A DNA stretch of 47,500 nucleotides, taken from Adiantum capillus-veneris (Eukaryota > Streptophyta > Polypodiopsida > Polypodiales > Pteridaceae). The number at the start of each line of letters is the position of its first letter. Positions within the stretch are counted from its first letter, which is position 1. A program made the position numbers and the translations under genes. The notes below the pieces were generated by a model. That model saw only the letters and a program-made list of their open reading frames with translations, was not told where the DNA came from and made no database searches. The stretch lies in assembly GCA_014529385.2 (NCBI GenBank), contig CM043958.1, positions 120,508,817-120,556,316 of the forward strand. Direction: 5' to 3'. This document shows, piece by piece, positions 10,651 through 20,323 of the stretch.

Positions 10651-11450
10651 ATGACACATACAAGGCGGTCATTAGAGCGTCACAGCGCACTACTGAGTCC
10701 TCTGAAGTACTACAACAGAAGACGACCCTTGGTACCTAGTAGAAGTCCACCAACCTCATCACCCATACCTCCACATACGGCATCACCCATTCCTCCATCC
10801 GGTTTCGTATCTTCAAGGTCACCTTCCCCAATAAAACTCTCTCCTATTTTGTTACAGCAGGCTATTGAGCAACGCGCTCTTGAGCAAGAGGCTATGGAGG
10901 CGTTGACCAGTGTTTTGGCCAAGGTAAACATCAAGTTTCCTACCTTCAAGGGACTCTCCTCAGAAGATGCAGACGACCATGCAAGGAGATTTGTATCTCT
11001 CTGTAGAGGTCGTGCTCTTAATAGAGAAGATGCTTATTTGGTGTTGTTTCCATCAACATTGGATGGCTTGACAGACAATTGGTACAGCCAGTTTGCAGAG
11101 AACCATTTTGCAACTTGGGCAGCTTTACGACAACAGTTCTGCGCGGCATTCAAGCCAGGTGACTACCAGGAAAAGGTTTTGGATGAGTTGGCCAACATGG
11201 TGCTCCAGCCAGAGGAGACTTTTGCAGAACTCATGACTAAAACCAAGTCTCTGGTTGCCAAGATTCCTCGGCAGCCAGGGGAATATGGTTAAGAAGTGGG
11301 TGGAGAAGGCTCTTCCCAAAACTTCCCAGCAAAAACTACGAGAGAGTCTCTGACCTGACGCCACTCTGGAGGAGTTTGTCGCGGCTGCTGCTCAGATAGA
11401 AAGAGCTAGGAAGCTGTTCACCAACTCCCCTCAGGTAGAGACTCCCTCAA
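10651..11450 (+). pseudogene. H-left Gag capsid region
   Basis: The open frame 10651-11292 has a Pro/Ser-rich N-terminus (SPPTSSPIPPHTASPIPPSG), then VNIKFPTFKGLSSEDADDHA, FPSTLDGLTDNWYSQF and PGDYQEKVLDELANMVLQPEETFAELMTKTKSLV. This is the helical retrotransposon-gag domain: the W in DNWY and the LxxLxxMxQ-like segment are characteristic. A stop at 11290 (EYG*) is followed, after a frame change, by the gag tail at about 11295-11450. The minus-strand copy has the same region at 17002-17451. Confidence 0.85.
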
Positions 11451-12440
11451 TGTTTTCGGAAAGTCCTTCTGATCCGTTAACTTCTTTACGTAGGGAACTT
11501 GAAGCCCTAAAACTACAACGTGATCTTCGAGAGGAGAAATCAATCTCTCTTAGACAGGAGAAACCCCCACATCTCGAGGCTTTGGATAAAATGAAGAGAG
11601 AGCTAGAAGAGTTTCGGTCTCAGCAGGAGACTAAGGCTATGGTATGGTGCAGCTCGTGTCGCTCTCCAGGACACCCTCCACAGGACTGTCCCCTTCGAGC
11701 CTATTGCCACTTCTGCGAAAAGTCTGGGCATGAAGACAAGGATTGCTACTATATCAAGGGATTGCGGCAAGTACAAAAAATTCTAGGTCCTTCTCTCCAA
11801 CAAGGGCTAGCACCTGCATCCAACATGGTTTCACCCTATGGCCATCAAAACCCGATGCCACCTCTGCTGACAACGTCTCCTATGCAAGGTATGCACAACA
11901 ACTTTGTATCCCCAGCTTTTACCATGCTAATGCTCTTTCAGTTCCCCAAAGCTTCTACACATCAACACCTGTCCCATGCAGCAAGGGCCGAGACCACCTT
12001 GCCCCTCATAGGCCAATCTTGTGCTACAGGTGTGGGGAGTATGGACATTATCAAAGCAAATGTCCGTTGCTAGAAGGGTCCCCCCTTTGCTGACACTGCC
12101 CTGAAGCTAAGGATCACTTTAGTAAGGACTGCCCAAAACAACGTGGATCCACATCTGCAAGCACAAGCCAAAACCAGCAAGAGTTTACACTCCCAAAGGT
12201 TAACCTCATCACAGTAAGAACCATTCCACAAGCCCCGCCTTCCATTCTTGTAGTTGCCTCTCAAGATGGTTTGAAGCAGGTGGAAGTGCCGTCTGGTGTG
12301 CTCACACGGGCATAGAGAGCTGCTCTTGGTCTCAGCCTCCCTGGCGGTCCAACTTTTTCGCCTCCAATCACACAAAGGAGTCAAACTCCCCTGGTAGCTG
12401 ACAAACCAACATGTAGTGCTAAGCACCAACCTACCTCTCT
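11450..12440 (+). pseudogene. H-left nucleocapsid region with four zinc knuckles
   Basis: A coiled-coil-like charged region (LRRELEALKLQRDLREEK) is followed by CSSCRSPGHPPQDC, CHFCEKSGHEDKDC, then in another frame CYRCGEYGHYQSKC, and a fourth CX2CX5HX4C-like copy ending FSKDC. The first three fit CX2CX4HX4C exactly. In the fourth a TGA stands next to the first cysteine (about 12091). Frames change near 11950-12000 and at 12091. These motifs bind single-stranded RNA or DNA. Four in a row is more than the one or two usual in Ty3 Gags. Confidence 0.8.
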
Positions 12441-12465
12441 TCTATCAGATATTGATGGTGCTTTC

Positions 12466-13707
12466 ATGGAAGCAGTAGAGGACTTGCAGAAGATTAAGAT
12501 ACCAGATCAAGCACTGATCAAAAGAAAGAAGCCTACAGCAGAGACTATCTTGAAAAACACCTTCAAACAAGTGTCCCTCTATGACATGCTGCGACTAGAT
12601 GCGAGTTTTAGAAGTGACACCCTTGCTGTTATTCAGTCACTTTACCGCGGAGCAAGTCCTAGCAGCGGGCACCTCCCAATGCGACCATCAGAGTCCTATA
12701 TGATATCCAATCCCGCTCCTCCTCTCACTGATTATAGAAGCCCTCGCCTGACCGTGTTCGTCTTGGGTCGGCAATTTTCAGGAGTAATTGTGGATGGTGG
12801 ATCTGGCATCAATATGATGTCTGAGTTCACTATGATGGCTTTAGGCCTGCAGCCTACTCAACCTACCCCCTTCACAATAACATTGGCCAACCAGAGGACA
12901 GTATACCCTGTGGGCATAGTGGGAAAGGTGCCTCTGCAGGTACAAGATTTCACTTTTAGTTTGGATTTTGTTGTGGTTCGTCTTCCACAGGTGGAGGGCA
13001 GATTTCCCTTGCTCGTCGGTAGACCTTGGCTAAGACACACTAAAGCACTTCATGATTGGGGAAATGATGCCATGTGGATACATACTCCTGGCTCCCAGAT
13101 GCAACTCATTCGCCTAGAAGGCGGCGTGGATCCCGTCGTGCAACATAGTTCTTTGTCCCTAGCAACCAGCCTTGAGTTGGATCAACCTACCTAACTTGAT
13201 GGGTCAGACGAGGATCTGTTGGAGTGGTTGGATGTTACCAAAGCTATGCCTTGTTATGGAGTCTCTATTCACTCTTTGCCTGAAGGTACACCCTCTTCCA
13301 ATGTTTCCACAGTATGTAAACCTAATGAGCCATCTGAGCCAGCTCAAAGGGTAAGGGTCACAGAAGCTACTCCCCGTGCGCCCTTGGTAGAAGCCTTTGG
13401 ATTTGGTGAGCCTCTGAAGAATCATAGAAGCGAGAAGGAATCTCCCCTACAGGAGTTCACCCCCATTGGTGTCTGCTTCTCCGACCCGAACAAAGCTCTC
13501 TTTGTGTCTAGCGAACTCCCTTCACAAAGCTTCCTCAAGACGGGATACAACAAAAACAATGTTGATTTCAAGCTTGATGAATCGTCTGATCATGATATCT
13601 ATCTGCTGGATTGCCATCTCCCCTCACTACCCCTCCCTCCCCAGAGAGTCCGTGAACCAGACCAAACCAGACCAGCTGTACTAACTGTGTGTCCTGTGAA
13701 AGAGTGA
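12466..13707 (+). pseudogene. H-left aspartic protease and downstream linker
   Basis: The frame 12466-13194 (242 aa) has LTVFVLGRQFSGVIVDGGSGINMM, with the catalytic Asp in VDGGSG, and the second protease block FPLLVGRPWLR. The DGGS form matches the Athila/Tat lineage, where the usual DTG/DSG is replaced. A TAA at 13192 ends the frame. A further frame (13219-13707) carries ALFVSSELPSQSFLKTGYN and HDIYLLDCHLPSLPLP, which I cannot assign. RT would be expected next but is absent. Confidence 0.8.
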
Positions 13708-14424
13708 CAGTGTAGCCTGCTACAGGTTGCCCGCCACAAGACCGCTCACCGTCTCGATGAGAGGAATACTAAAAAAATTGTGAAAGAAAACCACTAGGTA
13801 CTACATCCGTACATCATTCGTGAAGCAGGTGCTAGGCCCAACCATGACCTTGCATGCCTAAAAGTGGAGATAAAAACATTGCACTGCTTGCAAACGCCTT
13901 AAGCCTTTGAATAGGCAAGAACCCAGAATGATTGCATAGTCCAAGAATCCCAATTGGAAAAACAGAACGAGGCTCCACAACAAAGAGATATGCTCGGTTT
14001 GGATCGAGCGCATCTTTATCTTCCATAACCATAGTGAGAGGAAAATGACCTGGTCCATGCTTGTAGATGAACCTTGCAACACTTTCTGCACAACACTCTT
14101 CTCGAAAAGAGGGATGACCATAAGGTGGAGTAACACCGCACATAAGGTTAAGATCCATCGTGATGGCAGAACGAAAAGCATTAACAGCAACGGGATGGCA
14201 AGTAGGAGGGCGAGGGGTACGTAGGGGGGCGAGGCCTTGGTAGGGGGGGGGCGAGTGGTAGGTAGGGGGTAGGTAGGGGGCGAGGCCTACGTAGGGGGAG
14301 TGCGAGGGGTAGGTAGGAGGTAGGTAGGGGGCGAGGCCTAGGTAGGGAGGAGCGAGGGGTGGGTATGGAGCGAGGCTTTTGTAGGGGGAGGGTTGGTGGG
14401 TAGGGGCGAGGGAGAGAGAGGGGT
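13641..14424. other. Spacer between the inverted H arms
   Basis: About 780 bp not shared by the arms. The plus-strand half (13641-13830) has no recognised coding. The right half holds a G-rich tandem repeat (14205-14420) and a minus-strand open frame (13832-14614). Confidence 0.7.
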
Positions 14425-14614
14425 AGTGAGGAGAGATGGAGCAAAGAGATATCATGATTAGGGAATATATTAAGCTTGAAATCAACATGGTGTTTGTTGT
14501 ATCCCGTCTTGAGGAAGCTTTGTGAAGGGAGTTCGCTAGACACAGAGGAGAGCTTTCCTTTTCAGAAGTCCCTCTTACAAACGCAACCGCAAGAAGAATA
14601 AAGAAAAGTTTCAC
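13832..14614 (-). CDS. Unrecognised 260-aa open frame with proline-rich repeats
   Basis: Begins in the right H arm (MKLFFILLAVAFVRGTS, which looks like a signal peptide but is derived from H sequence) and runs into the spacer. Residues about 70-135 are repeats of the type PYLGLAPYLPPTYPS. The C-terminal ~125 residues (ITMDLNLMCGVTPPYGHP, FIYKHGPGHFPLTMVMEDKD, AYLFVVEPRSVFPIGILG) are complex and have no stops, unlike most frames around them. I do not recognise a family. It may be a captured fragment of a host gene, or a chance open frame in old repeat DNA. Whether it is expressed is unknown. Confidence 0.35.
   Translation of the reverse strand: MKLFFILLAVAFVRGTSEKESSPLCLANSLHKASSRRDTTNTMLISSLIYSLIMISLCSISPHYPSLSLAPTHQPSPYKSLAPYPPLAPPYLGLAPYLPPTYPSHSPYVGLAPYLPPTYHSPPPYQGLAPLRTPRPPTCHPVAVNAFRSAITMDLNLMCGVTPPYGHPSFREECCAESVARFIYKHGPGHFPLTMVMEDKDALDPNRAYLFVVEPRSVFPIGILGLCNHSGFLPIQRLKAFASSAMFLSPLLGMQGHGWA
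14205..14420. repeat. G-rich imperfect tandem repeat
   Basis: Three to four units of about 60 bp built from words such as gtagggggcgaggccta and gaggggtaggtagg on the plus strand. Many G-runs of 3-8 are close together, so G-quadruplex formation is possible. On the minus strand it codes for the Pro/Tyr/Leu-rich repeats of the open frame above. Confidence 0.8.
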
Positions 14615-15672
14615 CTCTCAAAAAAATGGCATAAGCCCCAGCTCTGGCGGAATGTAACTTGACCTTCTCTTTCTTTCCGCTTCTATGATTCTTCATAGGC
14701 TCACCAAATCCAAAGGCTACCACCAAGGGCGCACGGGGAGTAGATTTTGTGCCCTTCAACCTTTGTGCTGGCTGAGGTGGCCTATTAGGTTTAGTTACTG
14801 TGGAAACATTGGAAGAGGGTGTACCTTCAGGCAAAGAGTGAATAGAGACTCCATAACAGGGCATAGATTTGGTAGTATCCAACCACTCCAACAGATCTTC
14901 CTCTGACTCGTCAGGTGGAGTAGGTTGTTCCAATTCAAGGTTGGTTGCTAGGGACAAAGAACTATGTTGCACGACGGGATCCATGCCTCCTTCTAGGCGA
15001 ATGGGTTGCATCGGAGAGCCAGGAGTATGTATCCACATGGCATCGTTTCCCCAATCATGAAGTGCTTTAGTGTGTCGCACCCATGGTCTACCGATGAGCA
15101 AGGGAAATCTGCCCTCCACCTGTGGAAGACGAATCACAACAAAATCCAAACTAAAAGTGAAATCTTGTACCTGCAGAGGCACCTTTTCCACTATGCCCAC
15201 AAGGTATACTGTCCTATGGTCGGCCAATGTTACTGTGAAGGGAGGCAGGTTGAGTAGGTTGCAGGCCTAAAGCCATCATAATGAACTCGAGCATCATATT
15301 GATGCCAGATCCACCATCCACAATTACTCCTGAAAATTGCTGCCCCAAGACGGACACTGTCAAGCGAGGGCTTCTATAATCAGTGAGGGGAGCAGTGGGA
15401 TTGGATATCATATAGGACTCTGATGGTCACACTGGGAGGTGCCCGCCACTAGGACTTGCTCCGGAGTAAAGTGACTGAATAACAACAAGGCTGTCACTTC
15501 TAAAACTCACGTCTAGCCGCAGCATGTCATAGAGGGACACTTGTTGGAAGGTGTTCGTCAAGAATGTCTGTGCTGGAAGCTTTTCATGTTCTACCAGTGG
15601 TTTCTCTAGTACCTTGATCTTCTGTAGATCGGAAACTGCTTCCAAGAAAGCTTCATCAATATCGGAGAGCAA
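14562..15672 (-). pseudogene. H-right linker and aspartic protease
   Basis: 15427-15672 corresponds to the left-copy segment before the protease (SDIDEAFLEAVSDLQKIK). 15214-15411 carries LTVSVLGQQFSGVIVDGGSGINMM with the catalytic Asp. 14562-15227 carries the rest (VGIVEKVPLQVQDF, FPLLIGRPWVRHTK). A frameshift near 15220-15240 splits the protease. Both active-site halves have the same residues as the left copy. Confidence 0.8.
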
Positions 15673-15829
15673 AGATTTGGATTCTTACATGGCACTGGGG
15701 GATGGCTTGTTAACAGCTGAAGGCAGGGTATCCACAGGTGTGAGAATGTGTGGGGGAGTTGAACTTGCTGGAATGCTAAGACCGAGAGCGGCTCTCTGGG
15801 CCCGGGTGAGGACGCCTGCTGGCTCCTCT

Positions 15830-16482
15830 ACTAATTGCAACTTCTCTTGAGTGGTAACCACATGGGCGGAGGAGGTGGTTGAGGAGTGGGGCTCACTGCT
15901 ATCAAATTGAGCTTGGGAAAGGTAAACTCATTTTGGCTTTGACTTGGGTTTGCAGCAATGGATGCACAAAGTTTAGGGCAAACTTTACTGTAGTGATCCT
16001 TCGTTTCAGGGCAATGACGGGCAATGACGGCAGGGAGGGGACCCTTCTGGCAGGGGGCATTTGCTTTGGTAATGCCCATATTCCCCGCATCTGTAGCACA
16101 AAATGGGCCGATTCAAAGGGCGAGTCGAAAGGCGAGGTGGTCCTTGCTCCTGGTGCATGGAGTTGGAGGTGGAGGCATAGAAGCTTTGAGGTGATGAAGG
16201 AGCATGTGTATGATAAAAGCTCTGAGAGGGAAAAGTGCTCTGCATACCTTGCATAGGAGGTGGCATATGGTGTGGATGGCCACAGGGAGAAACCATGTTG
16301 GATGCAGGTGCTAGCCCTTGTTGAAGAGTAGGACCAAGACTTTGTTGTATTTGCCGCAATCCGTTGGTATAGTAGCAATCCTTGTCTTCATGCCCAGACT
16401 TTTCGCAGAAGTGGCAATAAGCCCGAAGGGGACAGTCCTGTGGGGGGTGTCTTGGAGAGCGACATGAGCTGCACCATACCAT
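15830..16482 (-). pseudogene. H-right zinc-knuckle region
   Basis: Frame 16006-16482 has three knuckles: CSSCRSPRHPPQDC, CHFCEKSGHEDKDC and CYRCGEYGHYQSKC. A fourth (HCPETKDHYSKVC) lies in the frame 15831-16079. All three canonical knuckles lie in one frame here, so this copy is better preserved in this part than the left one. Confidence 0.8.
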
Positions 16483-16539
16483 AGCCTTAGTCTCCTGCTA
16501 AGACCGAAGCTCTTCTAGCTCTCTCTTGATTTGATTCAA

Positions 16540-17451
16540 AGCCTCGAGATGTGGGGGTTTCTCCTGTCTAAGAGAGATTGATTTCTCCTCTTGAAGAGCA
16601 CGTTGTAGTTTTAGGGATTCAAGTTCCCTACGTAAAGAAGTTGACCAATCAGAAGGACTTTCCGAAAACACTGAGGGGGTCTCTACCTGAGGGAAGTTGG
16701 TGAACAGCTTCCTAGCTCCCTCTATCCTACTAGCAGCCGCGACAAACTCCTCCAGAGTGGCGTCAGGTCGGAGAAGCTCTCGGAGTTTTTGCTAGGAAGT
16801 TTTGGGAAGAGCCTTCTCTACCAACTTCTTAACCATAAATTCCCCTGGCTACTGAGGAAGCTTGGCAATCAGAGACTTGGTTTTAGTCATGAGTTCTGCA
16901 AAAGTCTCCTCTGGCTGGAGCACCATGTTGGCCAACTCATCCAAAACCTTTTCCTGGTAGTCACCTGGCCTGAATGCCGCACCCCAAGTTGCAAAATGGT
17001 TCTATGGAAACTGGCTATACCACTTGTCTGCTAAGCCATCCAATGTTGATGGAAACAGCACCAAATAAGCAACTTCTCTATTAAGACCACGACCTCTACA
17101 GAAAGATACAAACCTCCGTGCATGGTCGTCTACATCTTCTGAGGAGAGTCCCTTGAAGGTAGGAAACTTGATGTTTACCTTGGCCAAAACACTGGTCAAC
17201 GCCTCCATGGCCTCTTGCTCAGGAGCCCGTTGCTCAATAGCCTGCTGTAACAAAATAGGAGAGAGCTTTACTGGGGAAGGTAACCTGGAAGATGTGGAGC
17301 CGGATGGAGGAATGGGTGATGTCGTATGTCGAGGTATGGGTGATGAGGTTGGTGGACTTCTACTAGGTACCAAGGGTCGTCTTCTGTTATAGTACTTCAG
17401 AGGACTCAGTAGTGCGCTTTGATGCTCTAATGACCGCCTTGTATGTGTCAT
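16540..17451 (-). pseudogene. H-right Gag capsid region
   Basis: Frame 17002-17451 has the same Pro/Ser-rich start and VNIKFPTFKGLSSEDVDDHA core as the left copy. It ends at a stop after WYSQFP where the left copy reads WYSQFAEN. Sequence down to about 16540 continues the gag tail in other frames (homologous to 11150-11600), with an internal TAG near 16496. Confidence 0.8.
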
Positions 17452-17557
17452 ACAGCGACCACAAACCCAACCAATTTTTGGGCAAGAAGACCTTACACTG
17501 GCTGAACACAGTCTAGACTCTACTAGACTAGGACAAATGACTAGACCACCAGGCTGG

Positions 17558-17701
17558 GCCAGTCTTTGGGGCCAATAACTCTAGGCACTTTGAATCCCGC
17601 CGAGCCAGTGTCGAATAAATTGTGAACTATGAACTGTTTTGAATTGCTTATTTGGTGTTGTCGCGGTAGATTCTTGACTTGGAGTGTCCAAGTCTGTTAC
17701 A
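17558..17701 (+). repeat. Truncated LTR end of the C/D/F family
   Basis: 144 bp matching the last part of the F LTR (gccagtctttggggcc...gtccaagtctgttaca). The upstream part of the LTR is missing and the sequence abuts the outer end of the right H copy. No primer-binding site follows; RT sequence begins at once. Confidence 0.85.
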
Positions 17702-19342
17702 CGTCTACACTTTCAGGACGACTTTTTGGATTTTCAGAGAATACCGATCATTTGTGGGTTTTCCAGACATTGAGAAGCATAAATTGCTTATGAATGTGAA
17801 AAAGAGCGAGTTCTTTCTTGCCTGAGATACATTTCTTGGGACACATCGTTTCAACAGAAAGGGTACAGATGGACTTCGCCAAAAGTGACACTATCCACGA
17901 TTGGCCTGACTTGAAGAATGTTCATGAAATTAGAAGCTTCTTGGGCTTCTGTTCTTACTATCGGTGGTTCATTCAAAAGCTTGCAGAGGTAGCTTCCCCT
18001 TTGCACATTCTCACACAAAAAGGAGTCCCTTTCTCGTGGGGATCCACATAGGTGACTGCCTTTCAGACACTTAAAGAAAAAAAACTGACTAATGGACCAG
18101 TGTTGGCTTTGACACACTTACAAAAGCCATTCGAAGTATATTGTGATGCTTGTCGTCGTAATCTGGGAGCGGTCTTAATTCAAGAAGGCCATGTGAATGC
18201 CTATGAAAGCCAATTGTTTTCAAGGCCAAAATTGACAGCACAGATTTATGAGAGAGCTATTGGCAGTGATCCATGCTCTTACTCAGTGGCGACATTATCT
18301 ACTCGGAGCCAATTTCACGATCTTCACTGATCAACAGAGTTTACGCTACTTCTTGTCACAGAAGCAGCTTTCGAAAAAGCAAATGTGGTGGGCTAACACC
18401 TTCTCACAGTTTCACTTCCAGATTGTCCATGTTCGGGAACAAAAAAACTTGGCGGCACATGCTTTGTCTCAGAAGCCTTTAGTCTTGGCTATTTCCGCGA
18501 TTCATCATAGAAGCTTCGAGGACATGGTTGATCAATACACCACAGATCCGGATTTTCGGATGTATTCACTCCAATACAGAATGGGGAGGTAGTAGCGGGA
18601 TATTCCATACGGGATGGCTACTTGATGAAGAAAATGATATTGTGCGTTACACAACCTTTGAGGGAAAAGATTCTGACCAAGTGCCATTGTCCACCTTTTA
18701 CGGGTCACTGCGGCATCGATGCCTTGAAAGGTATGGAGCGTTACTTCTTTTGGCCGAGACTCAAGAAGAGTGTGAACGACTTTGTTCGCAATTGCTTAGT
18801 ATGCCAGAAGGTCAAGTTTGACAGGCATAAGACACAGGGATTACTACAGCCTTTACCCATTCCCACCCGCCCCTCGGAAAGTATTGCAATGGATTTCATC
18901 TTTCATCTCCCAAAGACACAGAGTGGGCATGATGGCCTTTCGACGGTCATCAACAGATTCAGTAAGCTGGCTCACTGCTCTGCAGTAAAGAAGACAGTTA
19001 AGCCCGATCCTTTGGCAAAATTGTTCGAATATATGGCATGTCTGAGTCCATTGTTTCGGACAAAGATCCCCGATCTACTAGTTGTTTTGGACGGCAATCT
19101 AGGAGAACATTGGCACGTGGTTGGAGTTCTCGTCCTCGTTCCACCCGCAGACAGATGGGAAATTTGGAAATAGCCAATTCAATGGTTTTGAATTTGTTGA
19201 AGTCTTCTTCTTTGGATCAGAAGACTACATGGAAAAGATATTTGCCCTTGGTGCAGTTTGCCTACAACGATCGCACACGGGAAAGACGCCATTTGAAGTG
19301 TTCGAGGGTGATAAGAAGCTTCTTCAATTTCTAAGCACCTAA
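17702..19342 (+). pseudogene. Element G pol remnant (RT C-terminus, RNase H, integrase)
   Basis: After the truncated LTR comes a fragment of the RT fingers/palm (FREYRSFVG). Frame 17818-18051 has the RT thumb (FFLPEIHFLGHIV, RSFLGFCSYYRWFI). 18052-18592 has RNase H (FEVYCDACRRNLGAVLIQ, FTIFTDQQSLRYFLS). 18622-19173 has the integrase zinc-binding half (CLVCQKVKFDRHK) and the first Asp (MDFIFHLPKT). 19121-19342 has the end of the core, where QTDGKFGNSQ replaces the QTDGQSEIAN of D, so the catalytic Glu is lost. It belongs to the C/D/F family. The gag, protease and most of RT are absent. Confidence 0.85.
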
Positions 19343-19452
19343 GACAAGATTCTTTTGAAGAAGATTTTTGAAACAAAGTCTAGAAGGCATGGAACGCCAT
19401 CTAGCCATTTGAAGGAGGAGAGGTCGTCTGTTGCTAAATTGGCTTTATCTGA

Positions 19453-19586
19453 CAAAAAAATAATTCTAAATGAATTATTGGATTTATAAGTGAGAGGGTT
19501 TTCTCGCTTGGAACACCAAGAAAAAATAATTATAAATGAATTATTTGGAATTTTAAGTGAGAGGGTTTTTCTTACTGGAGACATCC
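19453..19586. repeat. Tandem duplication, two ~67 bp units
   Basis: 19453-19520 and 19521-19586 share the order A-run, aataatt...aaatgaattatt palindrome, then aagtgagagggtttt. The palindrome could form a small hairpin in each unit. Confidence 0.8.
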
Positions 19587-19604
19587 GAGTACAGAGTATT
19601 CCTA

Positions 19605-19870
19605 GTGCGTCATTCAAAGTAATGACGTGAGCACTATGAACGGGAATATCTGTAAGGCCACCAAGAACGGGTACTTCTGATGCGTCACATTGGATGGGTG
19701 ACAGGGAGCATCAGGTAGAAGTATCTGACCATCCAGGAACGGACATCTCTGATGAGTCATAAGATGGGTGACATAGAGCATCGTGAAGGAGATTGTACCG
19801 TAAGTTCGGTAGGAAAGGACTAGGTGATGGGTATTCCTGATGCGTCACAAGGTGGGTGACGGGTGCATCG
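19605..19870. promoter_or_regulatory. Four ~30 bp palindromic TGACG/CGTCA boxes
   Basis: Boxes begin near 19605, 19680, 19752 and 19840. Each has the form (A/G)TG(C/A)GTCA, 8-10 bases, TGAC, a few bases, GCA(T/C), an imperfect inverted repeat. TGACG is the core recognised by plant TGA-type bZIP factors, for example the as-1 element of plant pararetrovirus promoters. Spacing between boxes is 71-88 bases. The array lies about 460 bases upstream of a TATA box. Function is inferred from motif form only. Confidence 0.5.
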
Positions 19871-20254
19871 GAAAGGGGATATCCATAGTCGAGAGGAAAT
19901 CCGAACTGGAAAAGAGGAATACGCGTAAAGACGCAAGCACAAGAATAAAGATGGGTTCTAAGAAGCTTTTCTTAAAAAGCGGAATATTTTAACGAGTTTT
20001 CCGGGAAGAACGGACGCTTTCCCGCGAGGAATCTATGTCTGCATTGCATTTGTGCATGTGGTTGCATCCAGGGACGCCTGGGAAGTGTTGTGAAAAGCAT
20101 TGTTTTAAACTTATAAGGTTTTATTGAGTTTTTGGGTAGGTTCAGACCAATTTTAAAATATGCCGGCCGTCCACTTAATAAGTGGGCAGCCACTTAGAAA
20201 ATAAAGCAACAAAACCAACCAGCAAATTCTCCCTCCCTATTTCGGGTAGAACAG

Positions 20255-20277
20255 AAAAAAAAAAAAAAAAAAAAAAA
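20255..20277. repeat. 23-base poly(A) tract
   Basis: A pure A run. An AATAAAG word lies about 55 bases upstream (20200-20206), so this could be the tail of a retroposed transcript. It is followed by cggccgcgatatc. Confidence 0.85.
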
Positions 20278-20323
20278 CGGCCGCGATATCTACGCGAGAA
20301 GCTATTCGTGCCGTGGCCAAGGA

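Larger units (their letters stand above)
10616..13640 (+). mobile_element. Left H element, RT-less Gag-protease retroelement copy
   Basis: Continues from 4184 once element A is removed. It encodes a capsid-like Gag, four zinc knuckles and an aspartic protease with the DGGS site seen in Athila/Tat-type Ty3 elements. No RT, RNase H or integrase follows. An inverted copy lies at about 14425-17557. In the stretch I compared by eye (gag core, about 230 bases) roughly nine bases in ten agree. No LTR or target duplication could be assigned. Confidence 0.75.
14425..17557 (-). mobile_element. Right H element, inverted copy of Gag-protease retroelement
   Basis: Reverse-complement counterpart of 4120-4184 plus 10616-13640. 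Order on the minus strand is gag (17451-17002), zinc knuckles (16482-15830), linker (15672-15427), protease (15411-14562) and the downstream tail. The outer end stops at about 17557, where a truncated LTR of another element begins. Near 14592-14655 this copy differs from the left one, so the arms were independent copies or have since diverged by small replacements. Confidence 0.75.
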
